A stretch of DNA of 64,000 bases, taken from assembly GCF_032854445.1 (NCBI RefSeq), contig NC_088296.1, positions 4,799,246-4,863,245 on the forward strand, in the 5' to 3' direction. A program made the position numbers and the translations under genes. The stretch comes from Liolophura sinensis (taxonomy: Eukaryota; Mollusca; Polyplacophora; Chitonida; Chitonidae). Below the pieces are notes generated by a model. The model was not told the DNA's origin. It made no database searches and saw nothing but the letters and a program-made list of their open reading frames with translations. Positions 40,991-52,718 of this stretch are shown here, one piece after another (the stretch's first letter is position 1; every line of letters begins with the position of its first letter).

Positions 40991-42540
40991 AGCTAACACG
41001 CCCCCTTCAATAAGAAAATGACGGTCGAAGATAAAATATTAGGAAACAAAAAAAAAAAAAAAAAATGTGTGGAGAAATTCTGCACCGTCTACCTGGCAAT
41101 TAGCTATAGCTATACACCTGAAGTTTATTTGACGTATACAGTCGCGTGTTAAAGCTGTTATCATGCCGAGTCTATAAATACAGTGTGCTCTGCGAGCCTT
41201 TGACGTCTGGTTTGATCTCGCCTCTACGCATGCCCTCACGTTGGCGTACACAAAGTAGTTCGACGACCATTTACGTGTTACAGATCCCCGTTAAACCCTC
41301 TTTTGACTGGAAATAAAGATCTGCTCCGGACTGAAGATTAAATCTGTGCAAGTCATCAATACACCCGTGCGAGAGATTATTCCTCGGGATAGGTTAAATA
41401 AGGCAGTGCCGATATTAAAATTAATATTCCATGGAGACGGCCCCGGTATGAAAAGGTCTCGCTTGTGCGTGCCATTGTTGTCGAGCTGAAAACACGCTTT
41501 TGTTGTGATCCATCTTCGCAGTGGAAAATAGCGCCTTCATCTCTCGTAAAACAAATGATTAATCCCCATCTCAGGTGTATAGGGTCTACCTCAACAGTCC
41601 GCTGTCGCCAAAGGTATACAAGTATAACACGCATACCTGGAACACTGAAGTGTTGTATTGCCGTTTGTTGTCAGTATTTGTAGTGATATACCTAACAGGT
41701 CCTTCTTGTAAGATGACCCGATATACGCTCACACTGACGTCGGGGTTTAGCTCTTCGCTTTTCAAGTTTATCTTAGGCTTCAGTTTCAAGGGTATTTATG
41801 AACATAAACTACGCCTTTTTCATCACGGTAAAACACGATAACACCGTTCTTTACAGTCTTTAGCTGCAGGAAATACGACGGATGATCTGTTTGATGTAAC
41901 GGCGTATATTGTGCTGTTTTCAAAGATGCGTATTAATTTCATCTATGTCACTGTTTTTCTGTGTTTCGAATCTCGACTTGGTCGATCGGTTGATGGGGCC
42001 AAATGAGGTCAAGTCAGTTGTATTACTGGTATTCGTATTTTTCCCTCCGTACTCCTGTCCATCGTCGTATAAGCCAAAAATCTGTGAGCACATCAAATAC
42101 GTATTATGACCTACACGGTTAAACAGTCACAGGATACGGGGATGCATGGACTGTATTCGACTCCACGTCAGTATCTATATCCCAGTTGCAGTATTCACAT
42201 ATCGGCTGATATACGAGTGTGTACGGGCCAAAAGAGCACGCAGGGCGCTTTATTTCAGTATCGTTCTTGTGGCACCACATACCAACCCCTGGGAAATGTG
42301 GAGTGAAAATCTCGTTCGGAAACAATGAACTCGTGTTACACATTCGAAACCCCGTTCTTGTGTGGGATCAACATTTCTAACTGTACATTTGAGGCTAATT
42401 GCTGTGTTATATATTGTTGATTTTGCACCCAAAGTGCCGTAAACCAAAGATCACCAATCAAATATGTATACACCAACTTAAAGAAAAGGTACAGCTAACG
42501 TAAGTGTAGTGGTATGTAGTTCACTGCTAAGTTAATACAG
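40991..42540. other. Intergenic, no gene supported
   Basis: A-run at 41047-41064. Several 60-88 codon frames overlap on both strands with no domain or consistent codon pattern. Confidence 0.4.
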
Positions 42541-42778
42541 TTTTATTTATTTATTTATTTATTTATTATTTATTTATTTATTTGATTGTTGTTTACGCCG
42601 AACGGGTACTCAAGTATATTACACTTATAGGGCGGTGACCAACATTATGGTGAGAGGAACCCACGACCTTCTCACGTAAGGCTGAAGAGGAAGCCAGCAT
42701 GAGCTGGACTTGAACTCACAGCGACCACGTTGGTGGGAGTCTCCTGGCGTGCAAACCACAACAGCCACGGAGTCCACC
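42541..42778 (-). mobile_element. Main SINE, near full length, minus strand
   Basis: Starts with a (TTTA)n tail, then 'tttgattgttgtttacgccg', 'accaacattatggtgagagg', 'gaagccagcatgagctggac' and the B-box complement 'cttgaactcacagcg'. It ends in the A-box region near 42775. Confidence 0.88.
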
Positions 42779-43430
42779 CCTCCTTCTCCTTAATGCAGTA
42801 TACCCGTAGCAGATATGTACTTATGTTTGTACAGTAATGCTTGTTTATCTACACCATTTGACTGTGAAGTAATTGCCGTTGCTTTGTCTGTAGAAAGATG
42901 CAGAATACATCCACTCATTTCCAAACTTTTTAAAGCAAAAATAGTCATAATTTATCGCCAGTTATTCAACAACAACAACAAAAAAACAAATTGCCGTCCA
43001 AGTTTCGTTTGTTCAAAATTAGAATTCCAGCTACTACAAAGAGAAAAACACCTCACATGCTGAGGCGCATACACACGTTGCCTGATAGCTGTAATTAAGG
43101 TGGGTAAGATACACTGAAGTCGCGTGCTCCAGTTCGGCTCTTGCTCCTATCAGCTCATATACCCGGATTATAGAATGGTATTCGCTGGCTTTCGCGACTA
43201 TCCATTGCCAGGTTGTAAATGTACAAAGTTAAAGTGTCTAGAAACTCTGGCGTTCTGCTTGTGTCTGCTGTCGCATATTTCGGGGACAGGAGCCTTGAAT
43301 ATACTCGCCGTGTTGAATGAGATCGCCATTCACATTGTACATATGAACAACCAAAATATATATTTTGATTAACGGGGTCATATGTACAAGCATGTTGCAT
43401 GACATGGATACTTTTTCATTTATGCTTCTG
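42779..43430. other. No gene seen
   Basis: An (AAC)n run at about 42970. Weak frames only. Confidence 0.4.
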
Positions 43431-43625
43431 TAACATTTTTTGTGTCTTTGCATCATCATTGAAAACTGCGGATTGCTTTTCATTACGTGAATCCATCCGA
43501 GTTTCTTACTTTTTGTAAACGTTCAGAGTTCTTTCTTGATTTCTGTTGAACGTTGTCTTGGAAATAAGGCTTGCATTTGTATTGGTACACAAATGTCTGT
43601 TTTCGACGCCAACGTCCTTGCGCTA
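43430..43625 (+). repeat. Dispersed repeat DR1, diverged copy
   Basis: 'catcattgaaaactgcgga', 'gttctttcttgatttctg', 'tgtctgttttcgacgcc'. Confidence 0.55.
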
Positions 43626-43634
43626 TGTTTTCTC

Positions 43635-43785
43635 CATTTTTTTTATTTGTTTGATTGCTCAATAATATTTCACTTGTATGATGGCGGCTAGCATTGTATA
43701 GTGGGAGGACACCAGGCAGAGTCCGGAGGAAATCCACGACTATCCGCAGGTTGCTGTAAGACCTTCCAACGCTCCACATATCTGA
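43635..43785 (-). mobile_element. Main SINE, minus strand
   Basis: 'aataatatttcacttgtatg', 'gatggcggctagcattgtat', 'aggttgctgtaagaccttcc'. Confidence 0.82.
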
Positions 43786-43815
43786 CAGTCGCTTTGTGTA
43801 AAGTGAGAAGTTTCT

Positions 43816-44402
43816 AATGCTAGATTAAAGTCAGAACCCAATGCTTTCATTTACTGTGACGCTAGATTAAAGTCAGAACCCAATGCTTTCATTTACTGTG
43901 ATGCTAGATTAAAGTCAGAACCCAATGCTTTCATTTACTGTGATGCTAGATTAAAGTCAGAACCCAATGCTTTCATTTACTGTGACGCTAGATTAAAGTC
44001 AGAACCCAATGCTTTCATTTACTGTGATGCTAGATTAAAGTCAGAACCCAATGCTTTCATTTACTGTGATGCTAGATTAAAGTCAGAACCCAATGCTTTC
44101 ATTTACTGTGATGCTAGATTAAAGTCAGAACCCAATGCTTTCATTTACTGTGATGCTAGATTAAACTCAGAACCCAATGCTTTCATTTACTGTGATGCTA
44201 GATTAAAGTCAGAACCCAATGCTTTCATTTACTGTGATGCTAGATTAAAGTCAGAACCCAATGCTTTCATTTACTGTGATGCTAGATTAAAGTCAGAACC
44301 CAATGCTTTCATTTACTGTGATGCTAGATTAAAGTCAGAACCCAATGCTTTCATTTACTGTGATGCTAGATTAAAGTCAGAACCCAATGCTTTCAATTAC
44401 TG
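43816..44402. repeat. 42-bp tandem array, about 14 nearly identical units
   Basis: Unit 'tgatgctagattaaagtcag' + 'aacccaatgctttcatttac' + 'tg'. Only a handful of differences (gatgct/gacgct, one aaactcag), so it is recently amplified or homogenised. No unique spacers, hence not CRISPR-like. Confidence 0.97.
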
Positions 44403-45216
44403 TGGACATTCTTTTGGGTACCATAAATTGAGGTTACAATGAGAAGATGATGGAATGTATTTAATATCACACTACATGTGAAGCACAGACTGACCTTGTA
44501 ATCAGACTGAAAAGTGGCGACAGGAATGGATGAACGACCGGGGTTTTACGCCACATTCACAGTATTTCAGCCATAGAGTGGCAAGACCATATTAGAGCCA
44601 AGACTCGATTCCACAAAGACATTTCTGAATTAAACCAAAATTTGAAACAATGTCACAATTCTTAGTTTTTGATGGTAGAAGTTGAAATGTTCACATGTCC
44701 ATCTTAATAACATTGATGATGGTCAAAATATGAATTTACATTTTTGAAAATAAGCTGTAAAATCATGTTTCAAATTTTAACTTAAGTCCAAAATCGGTCC
44801 CAGGAGCCACGTGAATGATAATGTCGAGAATAGAAACAAACTAGACGCGCTTAAAATTAGAAGAAAGCAAAGCAATCGTTGACTTTATACTTTTGAATTT
44901 ATGAAATATAATTTATAAAACCGAAAAGCCACTTTAAATTTAGTTTACTTACAATAATCTAATGTATTTAAAAATGTATTTTCAATGTATTTTGAAAGCA
45001 GCGCCGGCGACGCTAATGGGTCACTTTGTGTTAACTCTACTTAACACCAGAGAGTCCTGAAATAATCCTTTTTTACTCAAAACTAACCATTAATTGTTCA
45101 TTTTGTGATTGATCCTCTATCGTAATAATTAACAGCATATATATAATTGACTATTTTAACTCGATTAGCGGGAATAAAGCCCAGGGGACTTCATACCGTC
45201 TTTATGTGGTTGTAAA
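44403..45216. other. No gene; SINE-tail-like fragment at 44537-44590
   Basis: Plus strand 'ggttttacgccacattcac' and 'gtatttcagccat' resemble the reversed tail of another tRNA-SINE. Otherwise AT-rich. Confidence 0.45.
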
Positions 45217-45440
45217 GTAAGGTCAGCAGTCTCTCACCAATGCGGTAGCTATGAGTTCAAGTCCAGCTCATGCTGGCTTCCTCTCCGGTCGTACGTGGGA
45301 AGGTCTGTCAGCAACCTGCGGATGGTCGTGGGTTTCCCCCCAGGCTCTGCCCGGTTTCCACCCACCATAATGCTGGCCGCCGTCGTATAAGTGAAATATT
45401 TTTGAGTACAGCGTAAAACGCCAATCAGCCAGTCAGTCAG
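45217..45440 (+). mobile_element. Main SINE, plus strand
   Basis: B-box 'gagttcaagtccagctcatg', body 'ggtcgtgggtttccccccag', tail 'gagtacagcgtaaaacgcca', ending in (CAGT)n instead of (AATA)n. Confidence 0.9.
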
Positions 45441-45554
45441 TAAAGCAAGTTAGGCCTTATCTAATAATGATAAGTTAAAATAAAATATGCAAAATACACA
45501 ACATGTAGAACACAATATGATACATGGCAATAAACATTTATGCCTGGAAATCAG

Positions 45555-45880
45555 AGAGAGATGACTTGCAATCAAAGTGCAACTGAGATACAAATTTAGT
45601 TATCGACAACTTTTATAACTTATGTTCTAGCATGGTACACGATTTGAATGCTGATTTCAGTCAGTCACCTAGAACATACCTTGTGTCTTTCTAATATCAT
45701 TGAAATCTCTTGACTGCTTCTCTTTACATGTTTCCGTCCTATTTTCTTATTTGATGTACTTTCTTAGTTCTTTGGTGGTTTGTGTTATACGTCGCTTTAG
45801 GAACTGCCCCTGCGATTATTCACCTGGAACGTCCCTAGTGACTGACGGCTGGTATAGAAATATTTCGCCTGTACGACGCA
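45555..45880 (+). repeat. Dispersed repeat DR1
   Basis: 'caatcaaagtgcaactgag', 'gcatggtacacgatttgaat', 'gactgcttctctttacatg', 'cacctggaacgtccc'. Confidence 0.65.
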
Positions 45881-45989
45881 TACATTTGGCAATTTAGATT
45901 TGAAGATAGTGAGAAATCATGTTTTAGTTTGTTCCATTCTCGAGTAGGAGTAATCCGAAGAGTTAGTAAAGCGTGCTGTTTCTGTTCTA

Positions 45990-47670
45990 TTCACCGAGCC
46001 CGAACGGGAGATACTCATGTTCCACTAAAACGTTAGTCGCCTTTCATACCAAGCTTGCCTAGAGGGCTGAGGTCATATTCTGTCCATAGGGCTAAGCGGG
46101 AAATGCTCATTCTCGACTAAAACGTTAGTCGAATTTCATCCAATGCTTGCCTGGAGGGCTGAGGTCATATTCTGTCCATAGGGCTCAAACTTGAGAACTT
46201 ACTTGTTAATCACATTTTACGCCAAGCTTGCCTAGGTGGCTAAGGTGCTATTGTGCTCACTGGGTCATCGCGGAAGAGCTTTAGGTTAGTCGCTTATTAC
46301 ACCAAGTTTGTCCAGAGGACTAAGGTCCTGTTGTGCTCATTGGGCCCACACAGGTGAACTCTGGGTTCACACTTTTACCACAAACTTGCCTAGATGACTA
46401 AGGTCAGGCTATGTTCACTGGGCCAACAAGGGGCAGCTCTAGGTTAGTCGCTTTTTAGGTTAATCCTGCCTAAAGGGCTGATGTCCTATTATGTTCACTG
46501 GGCCCACACCGGAGAGATGTAGGTTAGTGGCCATTTTACGTCAACTTTGCTTTGAGGGCTGATGTCCTATTTTGTTCACTGGGCCCAGGCGGGAGAGATG
46601 TAGGTTAGTGGCCATTTTACGTCAACTTTGCCGAGAGGGCTGATGTCCTCTTATGTTCACTTGGCCCAGACGGGAGAGATGTAGGTTGGCGGCCATTTTA
46701 CGTCAACTTTGCCTGAAGGGCTGATGTCCTATTTTGTTCACTGGGCCCACACGGGAGAGTTCTAGGTTAGTGGCCATTTTACGTCAACTTTGCTTGGAAG
46801 GCTGATGTCCTCTTATGTTCACTGGGCCCACACCGGAGAGATGCAGGTTAGTGGCCATTTTACGTCAACTTTGCTTGGAAGGCTGATGTCCTCTTATGTT
46901 CACTTGGCCCACACGGGAGAGCTCTATGTTAGCGGCCATTTTACGTCAACTTTGCTTGGAAGGCTGATGTCCTCTTATGTTCACTCGGCCCACACGGGAG
47001 AGCTCTATGTTAGCGGCCATTTTACGTCAAATTTGCCTGAAGTGCTGATGTCCTATTATGTTCACTGGGCCCACACGGGAGATTTCTAGGTTAGTGGCCA
47101 TTTTACGTCAACTTTGCTTGGAAGGCTGATGTCCTATTATGTTCTCTTGGCCCAGATGGGAGAGATGTAGGTTAACGGCCATTTTACGTCAACTTTGCCT
47201 GAAGGGCTGATGTCCTATTATGTTCACTGGGCCCACACCGGAGAGATGTAGGTTAGTGGCCATTTTACGTCAACTTTGCTTGGAAGGCTGATGTCCTATT
47301 ATGTTCACTTGGCCCAGACGGGAGAGATGCAGGTTAGCGGACATTTTACGTCAAATTTGCCTGAAGGGCTGATGTCTTATTATGGGCCCACACCGGAGAG
47401 ACGTAGGTTAGTGGCCATTTTACGTCAACTTTGCTTGAAAGGCTGATGTCCTATTATGTTCACTTGGCCCAGGCGGGAGAGATGTAGGTTAATGGCCATT
47501 TTACGTCAACTTTGCCTGAAGGGCTGATGAGAGATGTAGGTTAGTGGCCATAATACGTCAACTTTGCTTGGAGGGCTGATGTCCTATTATGTTCACTGGA
47601 CCCACACGGGAGAGATATAGGTTAGTTGCCATTTTACATTAACTTTGCCTAGAGGGATGATGTCCTATTT
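45990..47670. repeat. 81-bp tandem array with a divergence gradient
   Basis: About 20 units; typical phrases 'ggctgatgtcctattatgtt', 'cactgggcccacacgggaga' and 'ggccattttacgtcaacttt'. The left end (45990-46500) is strongly diverged with units near 90 bp; the right part is uniform. Every regular unit carries TTACGTCA. The period equals 27 codons; a 99-codon frame is spurious. Confidence 0.93.
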
Positions 47671-47932
47671 ATGTCGCCACGGAAAGAGGCATTAAGGGTT
47701 TGATTTGATTTGATTCAGCATGGCCGGCATAAACCACCGATCCTTGGGGAACAAACGGCAATCTTTCCCACTTGACGAACAGATACATACCGTATCAGTT
47801 GAGGGCAAGTGGTCTTTATTGCATCATATGTAAACAGTGAGTGGGTGAGTGCTTGGGGTTTAACGTCGTACAAAAAGTGAAAAAAAAATAAGACATTACG
47901 CTCTTTCATCTGATTTTGGTATCATTTTATGT
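47671..47932. other. Spacer with a SINE type 2 tail fragment
   Basis: 'agtgggtgagtgcttggggt' and 'tttaacgtcgtac' at about 47840-47872 (minus-strand SINE2 tail), and a (TTTGA)n stretch at about 47698. Confidence 0.55.
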
Positions 47933-48770
47933 TTTCTTCTGATTTAGTATCGCGACCAAATGCCCAAGAAGAAGGGATGCGCATGTAACCACGACGTTCT
48001 TCTGATTTAGTATCGCGACCAAATGCCCAAGAAGAAGGGATGCGCATGTAACCACGACGTTCTTCTGATTTAGTATCGCGACCAAATGCCCAAGAAGAAG
48101 GGATGCGCATGTAACCACGACGTTCTTCTGATTTAGTATCGCGACCAAATGCCCAAGAAGAAGGGATGCGCATGTAACCACGACGTTTTTCTGATTTAAT
48201 ATCGCGACCAAATGCCCAAGAAGAAGGGATGCGCATGTAACCACGACAATTCTTCTGATTTAGTATCGCGACCAAATGCCCAAGACGAAGGGATGCGCAT
48301 GTAACCACGACGTTCTTCTGATTTAGTATCGCGACCAAATGCCCAAGAAGAAGGGATGCACATGTAACCACGACGTTCTTCTGATTTAGTATCGCGACCA
48401 AATGCCCAAGAAGAAGGGATGCGCATGTAACCACGACGTTCTTCTGATTTAGTATCGCGACCAAATGCCCAAGAAGAAGGGATGCGCATGTAACCACGGC
48501 GATTCTTCTGATTTAGTATCGCGACCAAATGCCCAAGAAGAAGGGATGCGCATGTAACCACGACGATTCTTCTGATTTAGTATCGCGACCAAATGCCCAA
48601 GAAGAAGGGATGCGCATGTAACCACGGCGATTCTTCTGATTTAGTATCGCGACCAAATGCCCAAGAAGAAGGGATGCGCATGTAACCACGGCGATTCTTC
48701 TGATTTAATATCGCGACCAAATGCCCAAGAAGAAGGGATGCGCATGTAACCACGACGATTCTTTGTTGGA
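47933..48770. repeat. 63-bp tandem array, about 13 units
   Basis: Unit 'gatttagtatcgcgaccaaa', 'tgcccaagaagaagggatgc', 'gcatgtaaccacgacgttct', 'tct'. Some units have one or two extra bases (acgacgattc). The minus frames of up to 191 codons are repeat artefacts. Confidence 0.97.
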
Positions 48771-48889
48771 AGGCGGCATTGTATTGTTACTGTATGTTAA
48801 ATGTTTAATGTTAAATATGATAACAAACGCAGCATTTTGACAACGCTTCTTAAGCCATGGTGCTGGGGCGGGAGTGGGGGGGGGGGGGG

Positions 48890-49060
48890 GTCTAATTTAC
48901 TACTATATACGCATTTACGTGAACGATTAAAATAAAACCCTAACTGAGATATGTTGACAAGAAGCCGTATTTCTCCGGTTAAGTGTGACTATTTGCCAGA
49001 TTTCACACTGTCGGCACTGCTTTGTTTTACTCTTTATCCTCTGCGTCTTTAATTATACGG
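48890..49060 (-). repeat. Dispersed repeat DR2, minus strand
   Basis: 'aaataaaaccctaactgaga', 'gtgtgactatttgccagat', 'ttcacactgtcggcactgc', 'ttactctttatcctctgcg'. Preceded by a G-run at 48875-48890. Confidence 0.6.
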
Positions 49061-49304
49061 TAGCAACGTGTCGTGAAGGAAATACAAAACATCGTGACCA
49101 TTCAATTAAGCCCCGCCGCCAAGGCCAGTGTGAGGTCTTTCAGTGGATCCTAAAGAAAAAGAACAAAATAATGCAAATGATTATTCATCGCTGTTTTAAA
49201 TTATGTGATGTAGCCACGGAAATATTTTTCTTGACCTTTAATAGTTCGTTTAATATCTGTGTAAGTTCATTCCTTTACACGAACGATGAACATCACTCTT
49301 GTAA

Positions 49305-49370
49305 GCATCATACCGTCTTCGTATAAGTGAAATGTTCTGGAGTATGACGTAAAACACCAATCAAATTAAA
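49305..49370 (+). mobile_element. Main SINE, tail fragment
   Basis: 'cgtcttcgtataagtgaaat', 'gagtatgacgtaaaacacca'. Confidence 0.75.
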
Positions 49371-49374
49371 ATTT

Positions 49375-49445
49375 AAGCATCATTATCATCATTGTCATCG
49401 TCATCATCGTCATCGTCATCATCATCATCATCATTTTCATCATTT
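49375..49445. repeat. (ATC)n microsatellite
   Basis: Imperfect 'catcattatcatcattgtca' series of about 70 bp directly after the SINE tail, probably seeded by it. Confidence 0.9.
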
Positions 49446-50197
49446 ACTGCCCAGTACTTACATCAACGCAACTCGCAAATTACACACAAGTGCATTTAGA
49501 TGCACGCATTTGTTTTCTTTTCCCTGTGTTCTGAAATCTTCAAGTTCAATCAGCCCAGTTAGCACTAAAGCCCACTCGTCCAACTCGACTCTTTGTTTCT
49601 CTGGTTAATTTTTCTGCGTTTCTTCTGAAACGTTTAAGTTTAATTAGCAGAGTTCAAGTTCAATTAACACAACTGACACGATATATTGTTGACATGAGCG
49701 TGGATTGTTATGTTGTCTTTTCGCCTTCTGGGACTTTGGGAAGAATTTAACGGACATGTTACTTTCCTTAGGCAGAAGACCGAAGCCGTACTCCTAGTCA
49801 ACCTCTGCGGAAAAACCTGCACATCTGGCGTCAGGTGAACTAAACATAGCTATTTAAAATAATCATGGCCGACCAACGGAAACGAGCGTACTATCTCTTG
49901 ACGAGAAGTCGTAAACGGTAAATGACAGTTGACACGTGCAGACATCTATAGCTTACGACAATGATTCGATTCGATGTCATAAAATGGAAATATTCTATAT
50001 ATTTCAAGGCATACTGTAAAATCTGTTACTTGTGATACAAGTTACTCTCCCCGCCACACCGACGACATCCATAGTACAGACTTAAAGTTAGACTTTCGCC
50101 ACCTATCATTTCCTGTAGAAGTGGGTAATTTCAAGGTGGCAGGGGGACCCAACATGCTAGAAGCCTAATCATCTTGCCTTATCATTCCCAAAGCAAA
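49446..50197. other. No gene seen
   Basis: Possible downstream part (on the minus strand) of the candidate gene at 50198-50380; no further exon can be recognised. Confidence 0.35.
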
Positions 50198-50380
50198 TCA
50201 TGCTGCCAATCTATTTTTATTCGAACAAATCCGCCCATGAAGCAGCTTGATGGACACGTGTAGCTCTAACAGGATTAACACATGCAGATCACGTTCTGCT
50301 CTGTCCGCACCAACATTTATGACCTCCGTAAAATAACCGTAAACGACTAATAACCCTTCCTGAAACACACCAGACGCCAT
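50198..50380 (-). CDS. Candidate first coding exon or 60-aa protein
   Basis: On the minus strand, aaagATGGCG opens a 60-codon frame starting MASGVFQEGLLVVYGYFTEV and ending in TGA. The start context is good and a perfect TCTCGCGAGA motif lies 56-65 bp upstream (50436-50445), a combination typical of TATA-less animal promoters. No known family is recognised. If it is a first exon, a donor could be GAG|GTCATA after codon 19, but no second exon is identified. Confidence 0.35.
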   Translation of the reverse strand: MASGVFQEGLLVVYGYFTEVINVGADRAERDLHVLILLELHVSIKLLHGRICSNKNRLAA

Positions 50381-50435
50381 CTTTATTTCCTCTTTTACAC
50401 TATTTTGCCCGTATGGCGGGTTGGGTGTGGGGGAA

Positions 50436-50445
50436 TTCTCGCGAG
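50436..50445. promoter_or_regulatory. TCTCGCGAGA promoter motif
   Basis: Perfect 10-bp palindrome, known from animal TATA-less and often bidirectional promoters, in a short GC-richer stretch (about 50370-50640). Reading frames diverge from it on both strands; only the minus one has a good start context. Confidence 0.5.
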
Positions 50446-50639
50446 ACTTTGTGAGACTCGCAAAACCTGCGGATTCAGGCTTGTCAGTGGTCGGTTCTGG
50501 CAATTGGACACAGGATACCCCCAAATCAGTCGTTTTCTAAGAAAGACCTCGCCAGATCCAGTAATTGGAATATGCTGGCTACAGAAATACACTATCATAA
50601 AACCGCGTCCTCTGCCGCCAGGGGACGTAGTATAGTTGA

Positions 50640-52700
50640 TCAGTGGTTAATATAATGTTAACTAATCAATTTGTTTCACTCTAACACAAAACATGTATGA
50701 GTGTCCCACAATTTATTCATCTTTTGAGGAGCATGAAAAAAAGATATGTCAAAGAATGAGAGTTTCATTTTTGAGGCGTATTGTGTATTTCTTAATGACC
50801 TCTCTATTTTATGTATATTTTCCGTCAGTGATCGTAAATATTCGGATGTGATGTCATTGATGAACATACTAGGCATACGCGACCGGCTTAGTGCTCTGCC
50901 CCGAACAAGCATGTTTTGACAGCTATCACCGTTGACGTCGTCACAGCTGGCTTTTCAGTGTTTCGCGACGGACAGCCGGGATCTTATGGAAACTGTAATT
51001 TAAAGCAGTTTTTACGCCCCAAGAAGTAAATTATGATTTTTTGGAACAGGAGTTGTATATGTTACTACGTATGAAGATATAAAAGGCAAGCATTTCATGT
51101 ATTCTTTAAACACCGCGATTAAAATCTTTTCACCACAAATAGACCCGTTGCCAATATTGTGAACAGATTTGTGTGGAATGTTGCTACATCTTGTTTCCAA
51201 ACACAGTTCTCCAAGTGAACATATTTCAGAGCAAAACTGCTGTAACAACCTGTAAATAATGTATGTAATCCAGAAGCATCGTTTACATTTTGTGAGACAC
51301 CAAGTACATTGAAACTGGGTAGTTTTTGTTGCCTGTCATTTGTACAGCTATAATATGTGTTATAACTGATTTTAACAATTATTTCACGATTTGAAATGGT
51401 TTTCCAGTCCATCGCTCACTACTATTAACAAAATTTTTAAACACCAAGACGATGATGTGTATGAATTCCCTGTCCCGGGTCACATCTAGAGTCAGGATGT
51501 AGTTTAACACGGTACAAGACTACCATCATATCTAACTCACAGCATAAACCCCTATAATCTGCCATAAACTCATCACAAAACCCATGACACACACAACGCG
51601 CGAGGTTCTAAACGATTACAACGTTCATTACGTCCAGTAACTAATAATTTTCTAAAAACTATTTTCATACCATTTTTTCAAAAAAAATGATCTAGGGAAT
51701 TAAATAATTGGATTCAATGTCTTTAGGAACCTCGCTTTTTTCAAAGATGAAGCTGTAATGATGAAGATGGGACATTTTATTACATGTGCATTGTCAGCCA
51801 CTGTATATATGCGTATGTATGTAGTTAGAAACACGCTTGCTTATATATGTAAAGCCTGGCGGATTGATGTAATCCATTCCTTGATAAGAACAACACTTTC
51901 GAGTCCAAAACTGTAGAATGTCCAGAAGGCCCACGGCTATTCACTTCTTTTCTGGGTGTGTATGAAAAAACAAAAAACAACTGTGTACTATTCTGTACAC
52001 ATGTGTTTGTGTAGCTCGTGATATCAGCATATCTCAATAACACAGGTACAAAATTTCGTACACATTTTGAAGTGTAGATTCACAAGAATGCGCATGCAAA
52101 TGTATACATTTGCTACAATCAATGTGTACCTGTAGTATATATCTTGTCCATGATTCATACACAAATACTTTTAGAGAGGGCACAAAGATGCCATGATTAT
52201 GCGTCAATACATAGAAGTATTTATGAACATAAAATCCTTATTAAGGTTTTATTTTCAATACTGTATTCAAAAGGTGTTTGTCTCGAGATAATAGGGTATA
52301 CGTTGTAATTACGCCGATAATAGTGTGTCATGCCTCGTTTATTTCCCTGTCGAGGGTAACTTTGTCTCTGTGTCTTTGTCGAGCCTTCGTTACTATCTGC
52401 CCTAAAGGGTATTATCTACAGATCGTTTCCCCGCCGCACATAACAGTCGCTCTATTGAGGACAGCAAGTCATGACAAAATAATATCCGGGAATGGTGTAT
52501 TCAGTGTACCATTTTATAATTCGTTGTCTTTTATAAGGATGGCTTTTACAGAGCTCCTGGCCAATGACGCGACCTGCGTGGGCTGAGGGGTGAAACAGTT
52601 CTTCGCTTTTCCTCGCAATCCAACGTGAGGATATAACACGAGGGGGAATAAGTCGACGAGGCGTACTTTCAGCCAATTAAATCGATCGTTCCTTGAGTTT
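50640..52700. other. Intergenic, no gene supported
   Basis: Short frames on both strands lack domains and splice context. No dispersed family from elsewhere in the window is recognised, which makes this one of the least repetitive stretches. Confidence 0.4.
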
Positions 52701-52710
52701 ATGGTGCTTG

Positions 52711-52718
52711 TATAAAAG
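52711..52718 (+). promoter_or_regulatory. TATA box, candidate promoter of the secreted-protein gene
   Basis: TATAAAAG in 'gcttgtataaaagtcttgtg'. A transcript starting near 52740 would have a leader of about 900 bases before the ATG at 53635, possibly with an untranslated intron. Confidence 0.4.

Noticed and set aside
43816-44402. CRISPR-like appearance of a regular 42-bp repeat
   Set aside because: No unique spacers between repeats, eukaryotic context, no cas genes. It is a plain tandem array. The same holds for the 29-bp array at 29602.
47922-48561. Minus-strand frames of 105-191 codons
   Set aside because: Repeat artefact of the 63-bp array; two frames contain the same 21-residue repeat in shifted form.
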